A program made the position numbers and the translations under genes. The notes under the pieces were generated by a model, which made no database searches, was not told the origin of the DNA, and saw only the letters and a program-made list of their open reading frames with translations. This document shows, one piece after another, positions 17,315 through 26,911 of a DNA stretch of 64,000 nt. This DNA is from Chitinophaga filiformis (lineage in GTDB: Bacteria > Bacteroidota > Bacteroidia > Chitinophagales > Chitinophagaceae). Each line of letters starts with the position of its first letter. Position 1 is the first letter of the stretch. The stretch covers positions 6,179,001-6,243,000 of the forward strand of contig NZ_CP095855.1 of NCBI RefSeq assembly GCF_023100805.1, in the 5' to 3' direction.

Positions 17315-18769
17315 ATGAAGAGTGTTATAAATAACAAATTCTCAAAAGCAAATTTCAGCTTTACTGCATTTGCTCTTATACTGTCTGGTAGCCTTTTGCT
17401 TCACAGCTGCAAAAAACTTATAGAAGTCGACCTGCCTATAAATAGAAACACCAATGAAACAGTTTTTGCAAACACCTCGACGGCAGTTGCTGCAATGAAT
17501 AGTATCTATTCATCAATTGGAGCAATTTCTCCTTTCGTGGGCAATAGTGGTATTTCAATCCGGTCAGCAGTGATGGCAGATGAATTAAGCTCAATTATAC
17601 CTGAAACGGACCCAGAATATCTAAATAATTACACAGGATCGGAGGGATGGAATATTTGGTTAATGGCATATAAAGAACCTATATATAGAATAAACTCAAT
17701 CCTGGAAAACATATCTCGCTCAACTACATTACCTAATCGAACAAAACAAATAGTGACAGGTGAAGCAAAATTCTGCAGAGCTTGGCTGTATTTTTATCTC
17801 GTCAATTTGTATGGGGATATCCCACTAGTATTAGGAACTGATTTTAATATTAATTCCTCCATCGCCCGTTCACCGATAGAGGTTGTGTATCAACAGATTG
17901 AAAAAGACCTGGTTGACGCGCAACAACTTTTGGTAGAAGGATATTTGGACAAAGATCTGGTGACTTCGACAAATGAACGTATCCGACCGAATAAAGCGGC
18001 AGCGACGGCGCTATTAGCCCGTGTATACTTGTACCGGGAAAAATGGCAGCAGGCAGAAACAGAGGCAACAAAAGTTATCAGTAATGGTAACTTTGAGTTG
18101 TTACCTGATCCTGATCAGGTATTTTTAAAAAACAGTACTGAGTCAATCTGGCAATTGCAGCCAAATATATTAGACGGTGATGGTCAAAATACCCCCGACG
18201 GCCGTTTCCTTATCAATCCTTACGGAGGTGCCCCATTATACTATATAAGCTCTCAGCTACTGGCAGCCTTTGAACCAAATGATCAACGCCAAAATAAATG
18301 GATTATCCTCAGTCCTTCAGGTATTGTCATTCCTTATAAATATAAGGAGGGTTGGGCAACTACAGAACAAAAAGAATATACAACTGTACTCCGAATAGCT
18401 GAACAATATCTCATCAGAGCTGAGGCACGTGCGCAACAGAATAAATTAACAGGTTCTAATAGTGCTGAAACTGACTTAAACGCGATTAGAAACAGAGCAG
18501 GTTTACCCAATACCACCGCAATAACCCAAAGCGATTTATTAACAGCAATTGCAAAAGAACGACAGGTGGAATTGTTCCTCGAATGGGGCGATAGATGGTT
18601 TAATCTTAAGCGTACGGGGAAGATTAACGATGTAATGTCAATTGTTACTCCCTTGAAAGGTGGCACTTGGATTCCTTACAAGGCTCTTCTCCCCATTCCA
18701 TATGAGGAGTTTAATTATAATCCGGCATTAAGGGGACACCAGAATCCCGGCTATCAAGAGCAGCCATAA
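17315..18769 (+). CDS. SusD/RagB-family substrate-binding lipoprotein
   Basis: This complete 484-residue SusD protein has a lipoprotein signal with lipobox LLHSC (Cys at about 32). Family motifs include GEAKFCRAWLYFYLVNLYGDIPLV, NKAAATALLARVYLYREKW, the C-terminal LRIAEQYLIRAEARAQ, and ERQVELFLEWGDRWFNLKRTG. It ends with the typical NPGYQEQP. It pairs with the SusC at 13717. The 193-base gap between them is longer than usual and contains a 21-codon frame (17232-17297, MSTTPIANEEENVEKSAAVV) and a sequence repeated at 19745-19765. Confidence 0.94.
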   Translation: MKSVINNKFSKANFSFTAFALILSGSLLLHSCKKLIEVDLPINRNTNETVFANTSTAVAAMNSIYSSIGAISPFVGNSGISIRSAVMADELSSIIPETDPEYLNNYTGSEGWNIWLMAYKEPIYRINSILENISRSTTLPNRTKQIVTGEAKFCRAWLYFYLVNLYGDIPLVLGTDFNINSSIARSPIEVVYQQIEKDLVDAQQLLVEGYLDKDLVTSTNERIRPNKAAATALLARVYLYREKWQQAETEATKVISNGNFELLPDPDQVFLKNSTESIWQLQPNILDGDGQNTPDGRFLINPYGGAPLYYISSQLLAAFEPNDQRQNKWIILSPSGIVIPYKYKEGWATTEQKEYTTVLRIAEQYLIRAEARAQQNKLTGSNSAETDLNAIRNRAGLPNTTAITQSDLLTAIAKERQVELFLEWGDRWFNLKRTGKINDVMSIVTPLKGGTWIPYKALLPIPYEEFNYNPALRGHQNPGYQEQP

Positions 18770-18807
18770 GTAAGAACAAATAATTTAGTCAAATTAATTT
18801 TACTTCA

Positions 18808-19533
18808 ATGAATACAAACACTTTTATACTGTTGGTAATTCTTTGTGTCGCTTTTTTATCCTGCAATAAAGAGGACGCTGATATTACCGGAGCGCCTGCA
18901 GCGATTACCTTAGTAAACTCAGTAGCAGGTAGTGGTTCTGATCTCACAATGAATTTTAGCGGTCAAAATATTAATTATATAGATAGCAAGAGGTTGACTT
19001 ATAATGCCAACGATGGTAAGCAGAACAATGGATCATTAACATTTGGCGTCCCTGTAAACCTACCTATTCCCTTAATTGTCACCTTAGTCAAGGATACAAC
19101 AAAACCCATTTTTAGTCAGTCAATTACTTTCCAACCGGGAGACATTTATTCTCTGTTTTTTGGGGGTAAGCCTGAAAGTGTAAGCTATGTCCTGGTAAAA
19201 GATACACTGCCGGAAATAAAAGACAGTTTAACTGCCATTCGCTTCATAAATATGTCACAAGATCTGAAGACCGTTAGTATTAATTTAGTTGGACAGCCCA
19301 ATGGTTCAGAAGTAAGTAGTTTAAATTATATGCAGATTACTGGTTTTAAAACATATCCTGCTAAATCCACCAATTCGTCGTACATATTTGAAGTGCGCGA
19401 CTTTGCAACTGGAAATTTCCTTGCCCGTTACAATTATAACAATATAGCGCGGCAAAAGCACATAACCCTAATTGTCAGAGGTCTAAAACCAGGTTCTCCT
19501 GGACCTTCAATGGTTAGAATGAATAATTGGTAA
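18808..19533 (+). CDS. DUF4397-like surface lipoprotein of the Sus block
   Basis: The 241-residue product begins with a lipoprotein signal (LLVILCVAFLSC, Cys at 19). The rest looks like two beta-rich repeats. The second begins AIRFINMSQDLKTVSINLVG, resembling the start of DUF4397 domains (VRFINASPDAPAVDV). Such lipoproteins often follow SusC/SusD genes and may sit at the cell surface as extra binding proteins. It starts 38 bases after SusD, so the three are probably one operon. The DUF4397 link is from pattern recall only. Confidence 0.75.
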   Translation: MNTNTFILLVILCVAFLSCNKEDADITGAPAAITLVNSVAGSGSDLTMNFSGQNINYIDSKRLTYNANDGKQNNGSLTFGVPVNLPIPLIVTLVKDTTKPIFSQSITFQPGDIYSLFFGGKPESVSYVLVKDTLPEIKDSLTAIRFINMSQDLKTVSINLVGQPNGSEVSSLNYMQITGFKTYPAKSTNSSYIFEVRDFATGNFLARYNYNNIARQKHITLIVRGLKPGSPGPSMVRMNNW

Positions 19534-19844
19534 TTGCCCCTTGCGGTTCTTCTCTGATGTTTGTTTCTGTCACTGGTCGCTCTCAGAAATTGTGATTACA
19601 ATAGTAAAGGTTCACCAAAGAAGCAACCCAACATTTTCTTTTGTTGGTTAGAAGACATGACAACAGCGGAACGTGCGAATGGTTACGAGCAAGGTTGGAG
19701 CGAAAAAAGACAGTACTGCCGAGCCCCTTTCCTCTCACTTTGGTCCTTCCATGATCTCTGAGATCTTCGACACCAAAGGGTAAAGGTTCTTGGTGGAACG
19801 TAAAATGAAAATCAAAACCCGGAATAAATCAAAATTCTAACGTA
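19534..19844. other. Gap with short coding-like remnant
   Basis: The 311-base gap before the GH2 gene holds a 34-codon plus-strand frame at 19679-19783 that looks coding near its end (HFGPSMISEIFDTKG). The DNA at 19745-19765 matches 17134-17154 at 18 of 21 bases, encoding PSMISEI and PSVVSEI respectively. These could be remnants of one lost gene, a repeated regulatory site, or tiny genes. Nothing firm can be annotated. Confidence 0.35.
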
Positions 19845-22562
19845 ATGTTTAAAAATGAATGCAGGCTTTTAGTCACGGTCTTTTGTACCGTTTTCCTCAG
19901 TACCTGTGCTATTGCTCAGCAAAAACCGGCCTGGCAAATCCAATCTGGCACCATAACCACACGCTGGGCTGACCAGGTAAAGCCGTCCAATGTGCTTTCT
20001 GAGTATCCTCGTCCTCAACTGGTACGCAATAAGTGGATCAATCTTAACGGTCTTTGGGAGTATGCTATTACTCCTAAAACTTCGGATGTTCCAAATGCTT
20101 ATGATGGTTCAATCCTCGTGCCTTACCCAGTCGAATCAGCCTTGTCAGGTATTAAAAAATTCCTGAAGCCGGAAGAGCTGCTATGGTATCGTCGTAGCTT
20201 TAAAAACCCCACCACCCGCTCAGGCGAAAGAGTGCTGCTGCATTTCGGAGCGGTTGACTTTGAATCCACCATTTTTTTGAATGGCAAACAACTTATGGTG
20301 CATATTGGAGGCTATCAACATTTTACTGTAGATATTACTGACCACTTGAAGATAGGCAGGAATGAGCTGATAGTTAAGGTCTGGGATCCGACTGATGCAG
20401 GTCCTAACCCACATGGCAAGCAGGTTTTAATTCCACAAGGTATAATGTACACTCCCAGCAGTGGCATCTGGCAAACAGTTTGGATGGAAGTAGTGCCGGA
20501 AAGCTACATTCAGGCGCTCAAAATAATTCCTGACGTCGATAAGCAGTCCGTTTCGTTAGAAGTTGCCATCAGTAAAGGAGAAGCAACGTTTTCTGATGAT
20601 TTCAGTAACGATTTAAATACAGAAGCAGATCTTTCTGATTATTCGATTAATATCGAAGTTAAAAAAGGCAATTCAGTGGTAAGCCGCTGTGCTGCTCCTG
20701 CTGGTAAGCCAATCATCGTCCAGGTCAAAAATCCGCACCTTTGGAGCCCGGATGATCCATTTCTTTATGACCTTAGGCTACAACTGGTTAAAAAAGGTAA
20801 GGTGGTGGAAGAAATAGGAAGCTATTTCGGTATGCGTAAAATTGCTGTTCAGAAGGATGAAAGGGGAATCGATAGGATATTCCTGAACAATAAGTATATC
20901 TACAACCTTGGCACCCTGGATCAAGGTTTTTGGCCAGATGGTCTCTACACCGCGCCTACCGATGAAGCATTAAAGTTTGACATTATTGCAGCCAAGGCCA
21001 TGGGCTTTAATACCATTCGTAAGCACATAAAAATAGAACCGGATCGCTGGTACTATCATGCTGACAAATTAGGGATGCTGATATGGCAGGATATGGTAAA
21101 TCCAGGCAATGATACAAAGGAAGGGCGTGATGAGTTTGAAAAGGAAAACAAAATAAACATTGCGCAACTCTATAATCACCCCTCTATTGTGACCTGGGTA
21201 TTGTTCAATGAGAAATGGGGACAATATGATCAGGAGCGTCTTACGAAATGGATGAAGGAATACGACCCTACACGCCTGGTAAACGGCCACTCCGGTGAAA
21301 TGCTGTATGTAAATGATCAGCTCCGCAGTCTATCACCCAATGCCTGGATGGCAGCAGATATGACCGACGTTCACTCTTACCCCTTTCCAAGAATTGCACC
21401 TTATCAACCAGGTAAAGCGATGGTTTTGGGCGAATTTGGTGGTATAGGTGTCCCCGTGGAAGGTCATTTGTGGGATGATCTGGTGGCAGGATGGGGTTAC
21501 GACGGGGTAGTTACCCCTCCTATGATGCAGCAACAATATACGGCTATGGTTGATTCGCTGAAGATCCTGGAAAGCCTGGGTTTGAGTGCCTCCATCTACA
21601 CACAGCCTTTTGATGTGGAGTCCGAGCAAAATGGCCTGATGACTTATGACCGGGCTATTATCAAACTGCCGGTAGCTACCCTTAGAAACATACACTCAAA
21701 AGTATGGCAGGTGACCGGCAATTATGCTGTAGCTACCAGTGAGTTTTCAGCTAGGGTTGCCGATACTATTAATAGGGATTATGCAGCACGTTTGGAAGAG
21801 TACAAATCCGGCAAAAATGACTCAGCATCGTTACGGAGCCTTACTATAATGGCTTTAAAGTACAAAGACAAAGCAAATGTCACAAAATTTTCCGCAGAAT
21901 ATATTAACAAGTTGAAAAATCCTTACCTGGAAAACAACCTGAGTTTTATAGAAAAGGTCACCACTAAAAAAACTGATCCAGGATTCACAATATTGGAGAA
22001 AAGTGTTGCTTTGGTGGGTTACGATAATATTCCCAGATCTATTACAGCTAAAATGGAGATGCTCATTTTTGATAATGAAGTGAAAGGGATTTTAAATGAA
22101 AGCCCCGATTGGATTCAAGTAGAGGAGATTATTCGCAAGCATCAACCTCTGGAGGGAGAATTGATACGTGGCCTTTGTGTCATTAATTACCTTAATGCAA
22201 CTGTTGCTGGTCAGAAGAATGCTACCAAAAATTTGGTTGAAGCCGCAACTCGTTATGATGACCGTTATCATTCTGGCAATTATAATGCCTGGGCCTGGTT
22301 ATTATTTGAAAAAACAAAAGAAAGAAGAGAATTAGAAAAAGCTATTGAATGGAGCCAAAAGGCTATCAATCAGGAAACTGATCAAGCACGTAAAGCAGCT
22401 TCTATGGATACCTATGCTAATCTGCTTTATAAATTAGGCAATAAGACGGAAGCACTAGAATGGCAGGAGAAAGCTGTTGCAGCATCTCGTGGTGATCAAG
22501 AGATCAAAGCGAACTATGAGAAAATGAAGCGCGGCGAACCAACCTGGCCTAATGTTAATTAA
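19845..22562 (+). CDS. Exported glycoside hydrolase family 2 enzyme with C-terminal TPR-like region
   Basis: The 905-residue product has a signal peptide (ending TCAIAQ). Domains follow in GH2 order: a sugar-binding jelly roll (about 40-220, LNGLWEYAI, LWYRRSFKNP, HFGAVDFESTIFLNGK), an immunoglobulin-like sandwich (about 225-340), and a TIM barrel (about 340-620). The acid/base Glu456 is in WVLFNEKWG and the nucleophile Glu530 is in VLGEFGG. The last 90 residues look like TPR helices (AIEWSQKAINQ, YANLLYKLGNKTEALEWQEKA), unusual for GH2. The family includes beta-galactosidase, beta-glucuronidase and beta-mannosidase; the exact substrate cannot be told. It probably digests what the adjacent SusC/SusD pair imports. 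Confidence 0.92.
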   Translation: MFKNECRLLVTVFCTVFLSTCAIAQQKPAWQIQSGTITTRWADQVKPSNVLSEYPRPQLVRNKWINLNGLWEYAITPKTSDVPNAYDGSILVPYPVESALSGIKKFLKPEELLWYRRSFKNPTTRSGERVLLHFGAVDFESTIFLNGKQLMVHIGGYQHFTVDITDHLKIGRNELIVKVWDPTDAGPNPHGKQVLIPQGIMYTPSSGIWQTVWMEVVPESYIQALKIIPDVDKQSVSLEVAISKGEATFSDDFSNDLNTEADLSDYSINIEVKKGNSVVSRCAAPAGKPIIVQVKNPHLWSPDDPFLYDLRLQLVKKGKVVEEIGSYFGMRKIAVQKDERGIDRIFLNNKYIYNLGTLDQGFWPDGLYTAPTDEALKFDIIAAKAMGFNTIRKHIKIEPDRWYYHADKLGMLIWQDMVNPGNDTKEGRDEFEKENKINIAQLYNHPSIVTWVLFNEKWGQYDQERLTKWMKEYDPTRLVNGHSGEMLYVNDQLRSLSPNAWMAADMTDVHSYPFPRIAPYQPGKAMVLGEFGGIGVPVEGHLWDDLVAGWGYDGVVTPPMMQQQYTAMVDSLKILESLGLSASIYTQPFDVESEQNGLMTYDRAIIKLPVATLRNIHSKVWQVTGNYAVATSEFSARVADTINRDYAARLEEYKSGKNDSASLRSLTIMALKYKDKANVTKFSAEYINKLKNPYLENNLSFIEKVTTKKTDPGFTILEKSVALVGYDNIPRSITAKMEMLIFDNEVKGILNESPDWIQVEEIIRKHQPLEGELIRGLCVINYLNATVAGQKNATKNLVEAATRYDDRYHSGNYNAWAWLLFEKTKERRELEKAIEWSQKAINQETDQARKAASMDTYANLLYKLGNKTEALEWQEKAVAASRGDQEIKANYEKMKRGEPTWPNVN

Positions 22563-22636
22563 GCCAATTATATTACCCAAGAAGCCCTAAATAGGCACAA
22601 CGCATCTGAATACAGTTCCAAAATGCGTAACCCCAA

Positions 22637-22665
22637 AAAGGAAGGCTTCGGCCTTCCTTTCTATT
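22637..22665 (+). terminator. Intrinsic terminator after GH2 gene
   Basis: AAAGGAAGGC and GCCTTCCTTT form a perfect 10-bp stem with the stable tetraloop TTCG, followed by a T-rich tail (CTATTT). It ends the Sus/GH2 transcript. With its A tract before the stem it could also act on the minus strand. Confidence 0.9.
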
Positions 22666-22833
22666 TGAAAACAGATATCCTGCAAAAACGAACTCCTTTT
22701 AAACCACCTAATGAGCACAATAAAATTCCGATTAGCCGATTGAATCTGATAATAAATGATATAATCCCTTCTATAGCTAAGGCTACAGAAGGCAACTTAT
22801 GCGAGTAACGACACTTTAAGAATAAAGAAATAT

Positions 22834-23253
22834 TTATCTAGCCAATGCAGCGGTATCTACACTTCGCCAATTTTGTGGATCGATGAGTTGGATAACATCA
22901 TTACCTATCAAATATAGTAGCCTGTGCTGCCACCGGAACAAATGCGGTACGTACCAGGTACCACCGTTTATCAGGTCCGAAGAATAATTTAAGGCTGGAT
23001 CACCATACTTGTCATGCCCCATACACAAACAATCACAGATATACTCCATCGGCCATTTAGTGTCATGCTTTCTCGGCTGCCAGTTCACCAGCTGGCAGTA
23101 TACATCACCCACAACGGGTCCTGTTGGCGTTGGCTGCCTTTTTTCCAAAGAATATATCTTAAATGCAAACCTGAATGGCATACCCACCATTTTCTCGTAT
23201 TCCAGGGCAATTGCAGACGTCGTCTCATAATGCTGCCCTACCTCTAGCTTCAT
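22834..23253 (-). CDS. Hypothetical protein
   Basis: I do not recognise this 139-residue protein. It has no signal peptide or membrane segment. It is rich in Trp and Tyr (QLVNWQPRKHDTKWPMEY, GGTWYVPHLFRWQHRLLYLI) and has a small cysteine group (CDCLCMGHD) that might bind metal. Codon use looks real. It is on the minus strand beside another short unknown gene at 23326, between the Sus block and the conjugative region, and may be accessory cargo. Confidence 0.6.
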   Translation of the reverse strand: MKLEVGQHYETTSAIALEYEKMVGMPFRFAFKIYSLEKRQPTPTGPVVGDVYCQLVNWQPRKHDTKWPMEYICDCLCMGHDKYGDPALNYSSDLINGGTWYVPHLFRWQHRLLYLIGNDVIQLIDPQNWRSVDTAALAR

Positions 23254-23325
23254 GCATGAAAATTACTAATTTTTTTTAGCAAATCATTGAAGTAAATTTT
23301 CCTCCTTATTGCATAATAACTCTAC

Positions 23326-23607
23326 TTACTCTATTCTTTCACGCTTTACTTTTTTTCTAATTTTAAACAGGGGCCTAAAACGAGAGACAGTTATTTTGAT
23401 GGGTTTACTCATTTTTTCTAATTCATTGTTAGTTGGATTCCTTTTCAAGCGGATGCTTTTCATTCTTGCTGGCGATATTTTGGCATCATAGCAGTATCGG
23501 GAAAAAGAAACGAACACAAAAACATCTTCAAAATCAGTAGCGGCACCAGTTTCGATTACTGCTTTTAACGCATGATACAACCAATCAAAGTTTTTTTCCC
23601 TACTCAT
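23326..23607 (-). CDS. Small hypothetical protein with basic tail
   Basis: This 93-residue product is not recognised. The first half is mixed acidic and aromatic (NFDWLYHALKAVIETGAATDFED); the last 45 residues are very basic (KSIRLKRNP, KIRKKVKRERIE), which would suit nucleic-acid binding. It lies 72 bases upstream of the 22834 gene on the same strand, so the two may be co-transcribed. The short length keeps confidence moderate. Confidence 0.5.
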   Translation of the reverse strand: MSREKNFDWLYHALKAVIETGAATDFEDVFVFVSFSRYCYDAKISPARMKSIRLKRNPTNNELEKMSKPIKITVSRFRPLFKIRKKVKRERIE

Positions 23608-23881
23608 AATTCATCAACTTTAAAAAGATAGGATTGGCCAAAAATATCAAACTTATTGAGTAAGTCCCCTATCCTTTCATTCGGGATACTGTTAAAAGGC
23701 ATCTATAAAGTGTCAGGAAAAGTTATACCTATTTATACTATGGGCTTTTTCTTTTCACCGACCTCCAGTCATAAAATTTCCCTACTGGTAGTTTCTCCCA
23801 ATTTAACACTCTGCTGAACGGTAGATTTGTATCGATTAACCATTATTTGGTTGCAGAAATTTATAAACAACACTTTCACAG

Positions 23882-24316
23882 ATGCACACCCTGGAAACAC
23901 AAATTCAGCTTTTTTTGCACTACGCTCTTAAACTGGGTTACCTGGACGCGCAAGTCACTGATACGGTAACCGACATGGAAAGCAGCTTACGCCAACACAT
24001 ACAAAATGCAATACACTTTCCCCGTTTCAACCAGCAGCGCTGTGCTATTGTAGACCAATGGGATATTGTCAGCGTAAATGCTCAGAAAGACACTGGCAGC
24101 ATCCAGGTGGAGTTCGAGTTTATTTTGGAGCTCCATCACCATTACGAGACCTTACAAGTACGGGCACTGCGGTTGATAGCGGCTGGTCAGCCGCCCACTT
24201 ATTTTCCTTTCACCCATCTTTCCAAACTACCGCCAGTCATGCATTTAATTGAAAGCTGCCAGTTTTCCAGCAGAAAAACGACCATGGGATTAAATGACCG
24301 TAGGTTTCGCGCATGA
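23882..24316 (+). CDS. Hypothetical protein; member A of a paralog family shared with the conjugative module
   Basis: This 144-residue soluble protein is not recognised. It shares a layout with the products at 24475, 39920 and 52840: an N-terminal helix followed by L.KLGYLD, an acidic helix with LRQHIQ, then a beta-rich part alternating hydrophobics (VEFEFILELHHHYETLQVRALRLI). This member lacks the basic tail of the others and ends in NDRRFRA. Placement beside and inside a conjugative region suggests mobile-element cargo. Function unknown. Confidence 0.62.
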   Translation: MHTLETQIQLFLHYALKLGYLDAQVTDTVTDMESSLRQHIQNAIHFPRFNQQRCAIVDQWDIVSVNAQKDTGSIQVEFEFILELHHHYETLQVRALRLIAAGQPPTYFPFTHLSKLPPVMHLIESCQFSSRKTTMGLNDRRFRA

Positions 24317-24474
24317 CTCAAATTACGGACTATGTCCAATCATGACGTAATAAATACGCAGTGGCACTTTTGAAATTTTTTATCTCTGCATGGATGAATC
24401 TCCATCTTTTCTTTAGCTTTTTTATAATACAGGATCAACACCCATGATAAGTTCACTTTTATAATAAGCCAGTT

Positions 24475-24939
24475 ATGTCAAAGCTGCAAAATGAAATCAA
24501 TCGATGGTTAGAAGTGTTGGAAAATAAAGGTTATTTCAGAAATCTGAATCCTGAACAAAACCGGGAGATGAAGGAAGCATTTTCTTTATCCATCCACGGT
24601 ATATTTGAAAAAAATAAACTTGTAGATACAGAGAAAGAAGATTTTGTAATGGCCTTTCAAATATACGGCCAAAACAGTGATATCAAATGGAATAGCGAAT
24701 TCAGGATTGCTCTGAACAAAAACCAGGAGATAGAGATAGCTGGTAGCAATATCTCATTAGAAAATAAAAATAAGGGCATCTCCTTTGAGGTGAGCAGCGA
24801 TAAATCCTTGCTGGATCTGGATAGCATCCTTACGATCGGGCAAATTTTGCCGGCAAGACTGGAATTTTATCAGATCCCCCGGCATGACCGCACTTTCAAT
24901 CCTGATAAAGGCAAAAACCAAGGTCCCAGTCTGAATTGA
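24475..24939 (+). CDS. Hypothetical protein; member B of the same paralog family
   Basis: This 154-residue protein is soluble and not recognised. It shows the family pattern: LENKGYFR, a helix with SLSIHGIFEKN, then alternating beta strands (WNSEFRIALNKNQEIEIAGSNISLE), a line ending ILPARLEFYQIPRHDRTF, and a polar tail (NPDKGKNQGPSLN). It is closest in outline to the product at 52840, which has LKSKGYLD, LRGQIHGIL and a similar tail (PNNLNHRLV). It follows the 23882 gene on the same strand after 158 bases. Function unknown. Confidence 0.65.
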   Translation: MSKLQNEINRWLEVLENKGYFRNLNPEQNREMKEAFSLSIHGIFEKNKLVDTEKEDFVMAFQIYGQNSDIKWNSEFRIALNKNQEIEIAGSNISLENKNKGISFEVSSDKSLLDLDSILTIGQILPARLEFYQIPRHDRTFNPDKGKNQGPSLN

Positions 24940-24963
24940 CCCTATCGCTGCTTTCCTACTGTT

Positions 24964-26901
24964 TTATTCACCCATGCCAGCTACATTCAGAGACTCTTTT
25001 ACCGGCGCCAACCTGTAAGGAATCAATATTTCAACCCTGGTGCCGGTGTGTGCTGCGTCCTCATTTCTTTCCGTAATAGTAAGTACAGCCGGCTTGCCGG
25101 ACTGCCGTGATAAGATCTGTAAGCGTTCGGTTGTAATGGCGGTGGAATAGGAAGGTTTACCTTTCCCTTTATCCGGCGCCATTGATCGCAGCCCTTTACC
25201 GTTATCTTCAATTACGCAATGGAGCAGTTGTTCTTTCAAACTTATACGGATACGCAGCTCTCCTTGCTCCGGCAGCTCTTTAAAACCATGTATAATGGTG
25301 TTTTCTACAAAGGGTTGTAGTAACATCGGGGGAATGTATACCTCTTTTTCTTCCAGCGCCGGGTCCAGCAGGATCGCATAGAAGAATGGGGTATCGGCCT
25401 GCATGACCTGTAAGGAAAGGTATTGTTCCAGTGCGGCCACTTCACTATCCAGGCTCACAAAAGGTTGCCGGGCATTCTGCAGGGATAGGCGAAGTAATTT
25501 TGAGAACCTACTGAGGTACTCCGTCGCCCGCTCAATATCGTTGTCATAGATATATCCCTGTAGTACAGATAATGTATTGAAAATAAAGTGGGGCTCCATC
25601 TGGGTGCGCAATAGTTGCTGACGTAAGGCAGTTTCCCGCAGCTCATTTCTTAATCTGCGCCGTCTATACCACATCACGCCAATAATTGCCAGCAATACAA
25701 ACGTGATGGATAAACTCACTATTAAGATTCGCTGCTGACTGCTGATTTTTTCATTGGCTGTGTTTAGCGACGCCAGTGATTGGATTCTGTCATCTTTGGC
25801 CTTGACCTGGTATTCGGTCTGTATCTGCTGTGCCTTCTCCGCAATGGATGAGTCCATCAGTACCTGCTTATTGGCCAGGGCCGAATCTGCAGCCCGATAC
25901 GCCTCCCGGTAATCACCGAGTTTTACTGCAATCTGTCCTTTTAGTTTCCAAACGTTGGTGACGGTTTCCCATCGCCGCTGTTGCCTGGCTATAAGAATGG
26001 CACTGTCAGCGTATAGTAACGCGGTGGGATAGCGCGCTAATTTGTCGTTAATGGAAGCCATGGTACTGTACAGTATCGCCTGTGGACCATCATATTTTGT
26101 AATGGCGGCAAAACCGCTATTATATTTTGTCAGGGCCAGTTCATACTGTTTTTTCTTTAGTAACAATTGGCCCATATTCCAATCCAGGACACCTTTATAA
26201 TACGGTTGCAGATGGCTCACTGTATCATTTATAGCTATGTTATAAAAGGCGATCGCCGAATCAAATTCTTCCATTTGGACATAAAAAGCAAAATAGGCGC
26301 AGGCAAAAGCAGAGGCATGGGCAGTGGAATCGTAGCCGGACAAATGGCTCATACGCCACCCCTCTTGCAGATATTTACGGGTAGCAGCATAGTCTCTTAC
26401 GCTTAGATAAATCTGCATAAGTGAATAACAAAGCTTAGGCACTTTGGTGGAATCCACCTTTTTTGCCAGATAGTAAGCATTTTCCAGGTGACGCAGTGCA
26501 GCTTGCAGGGAGTCGCGGTCTATCAACCAGTTCGCATACTGGGCCTCTGCCACGAGGTAAAGCTTTCGGCTACTGTCCTTTTCCAGTGCATAACGCATTT
26601 GCTCCATCAAAACCGGACGTGCACTATCGTATTTGCCTTCTCCCATAAGCTGAACGGACTTGGTGTTCAGCCAGAACAGATTTAAGGTAACATTGTCCAG
26701 GCTATCTAATTTGGGACGCAGGCTATCCAGTAGCTGCCCAACCAGGTGATATTGTCTTTGGCGAAGCAGGTCATCCAGAGGGCCATCCATGTATCGATGG
26801 AGACTGTCAATGTCGGACCGTTGAACGGATATGCGGGACGGAGCAGGCTGACAGGCGATCTTTGCTGCAGTCAGCAGGCAAAGTAACAACAAACGGTACA
26901 T
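24964..26901 (-). CDS. LytS/YehU-type sensor histidine kinase with TPR sensor
   Basis: The 645-residue product has an N-terminal signal (possibly a lipoprotein, Cys at 17) and a long TPR region (about 40-370) outside the cytoplasm. One membrane segment follows at about 395-415 (ILIVSLSITFVLLAIIGVMW), then a His_kinase domain (PF06580 type) with His438 in QMEPHFIFNTLS. A HATPase domain ends the protein, with PFVENTIIHG and DNGKGL. It should phosphorylate the LytTR regulator at 26912-27664, which lies 10 bases upstream in the same operon. The signal sensed is unknown; TPR sensors usually bind proteins or peptides. Confidence 0.93.
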   Translation of the reverse strand: MYRLLLLCLLTAAKIACQPAPSRISVQRSDIDSLHRYMDGPLDDLLRQRQYHLVGQLLDSLRPKLDSLDNVTLNLFWLNTKSVQLMGEGKYDSARPVLMEQMRYALEKDSSRKLYLVAEAQYANWLIDRDSLQAALRHLENAYYLAKKVDSTKVPKLCYSLMQIYLSVRDYAATRKYLQEGWRMSHLSGYDSTAHASAFACAYFAFYVQMEEFDSAIAFYNIAINDTVSHLQPYYKGVLDWNMGQLLLKKKQYELALTKYNSGFAAITKYDGPQAILYSTMASINDKLARYPTALLYADSAILIARQQRRWETVTNVWKLKGQIAVKLGDYREAYRAADSALANKQVLMDSSIAEKAQQIQTEYQVKAKDDRIQSLASLNTANEKISSQQRILIVSLSITFVLLAIIGVMWYRRRRLRNELRETALRQQLLRTQMEPHFIFNTLSVLQGYIYDNDIERATEYLSRFSKLLRLSLQNARQPFVSLDSEVAALEQYLSLQVMQADTPFFYAILLDPALEEKEVYIPPMLLQPFVENTIIHGFKELPEQGELRIRISLKEQLLHCVIEDNGKGLRSMAPDKGKGKPSYSTAITTERLQILSRQSGKPAVLTITERNEDAAHTGTRVEILIPYRLAPVKESLNVAGMGE

Positions 26902-26911
26902 AACAAACGCT

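Noticed and set aside
19561..19761. A 66-codon frame with a sulfatase-like phrase (QPNIFFCWLEDM)
   Set aside because: The likeness is a few residues only, no catalytic Cys/Ser motif follows, and it has no real start context.
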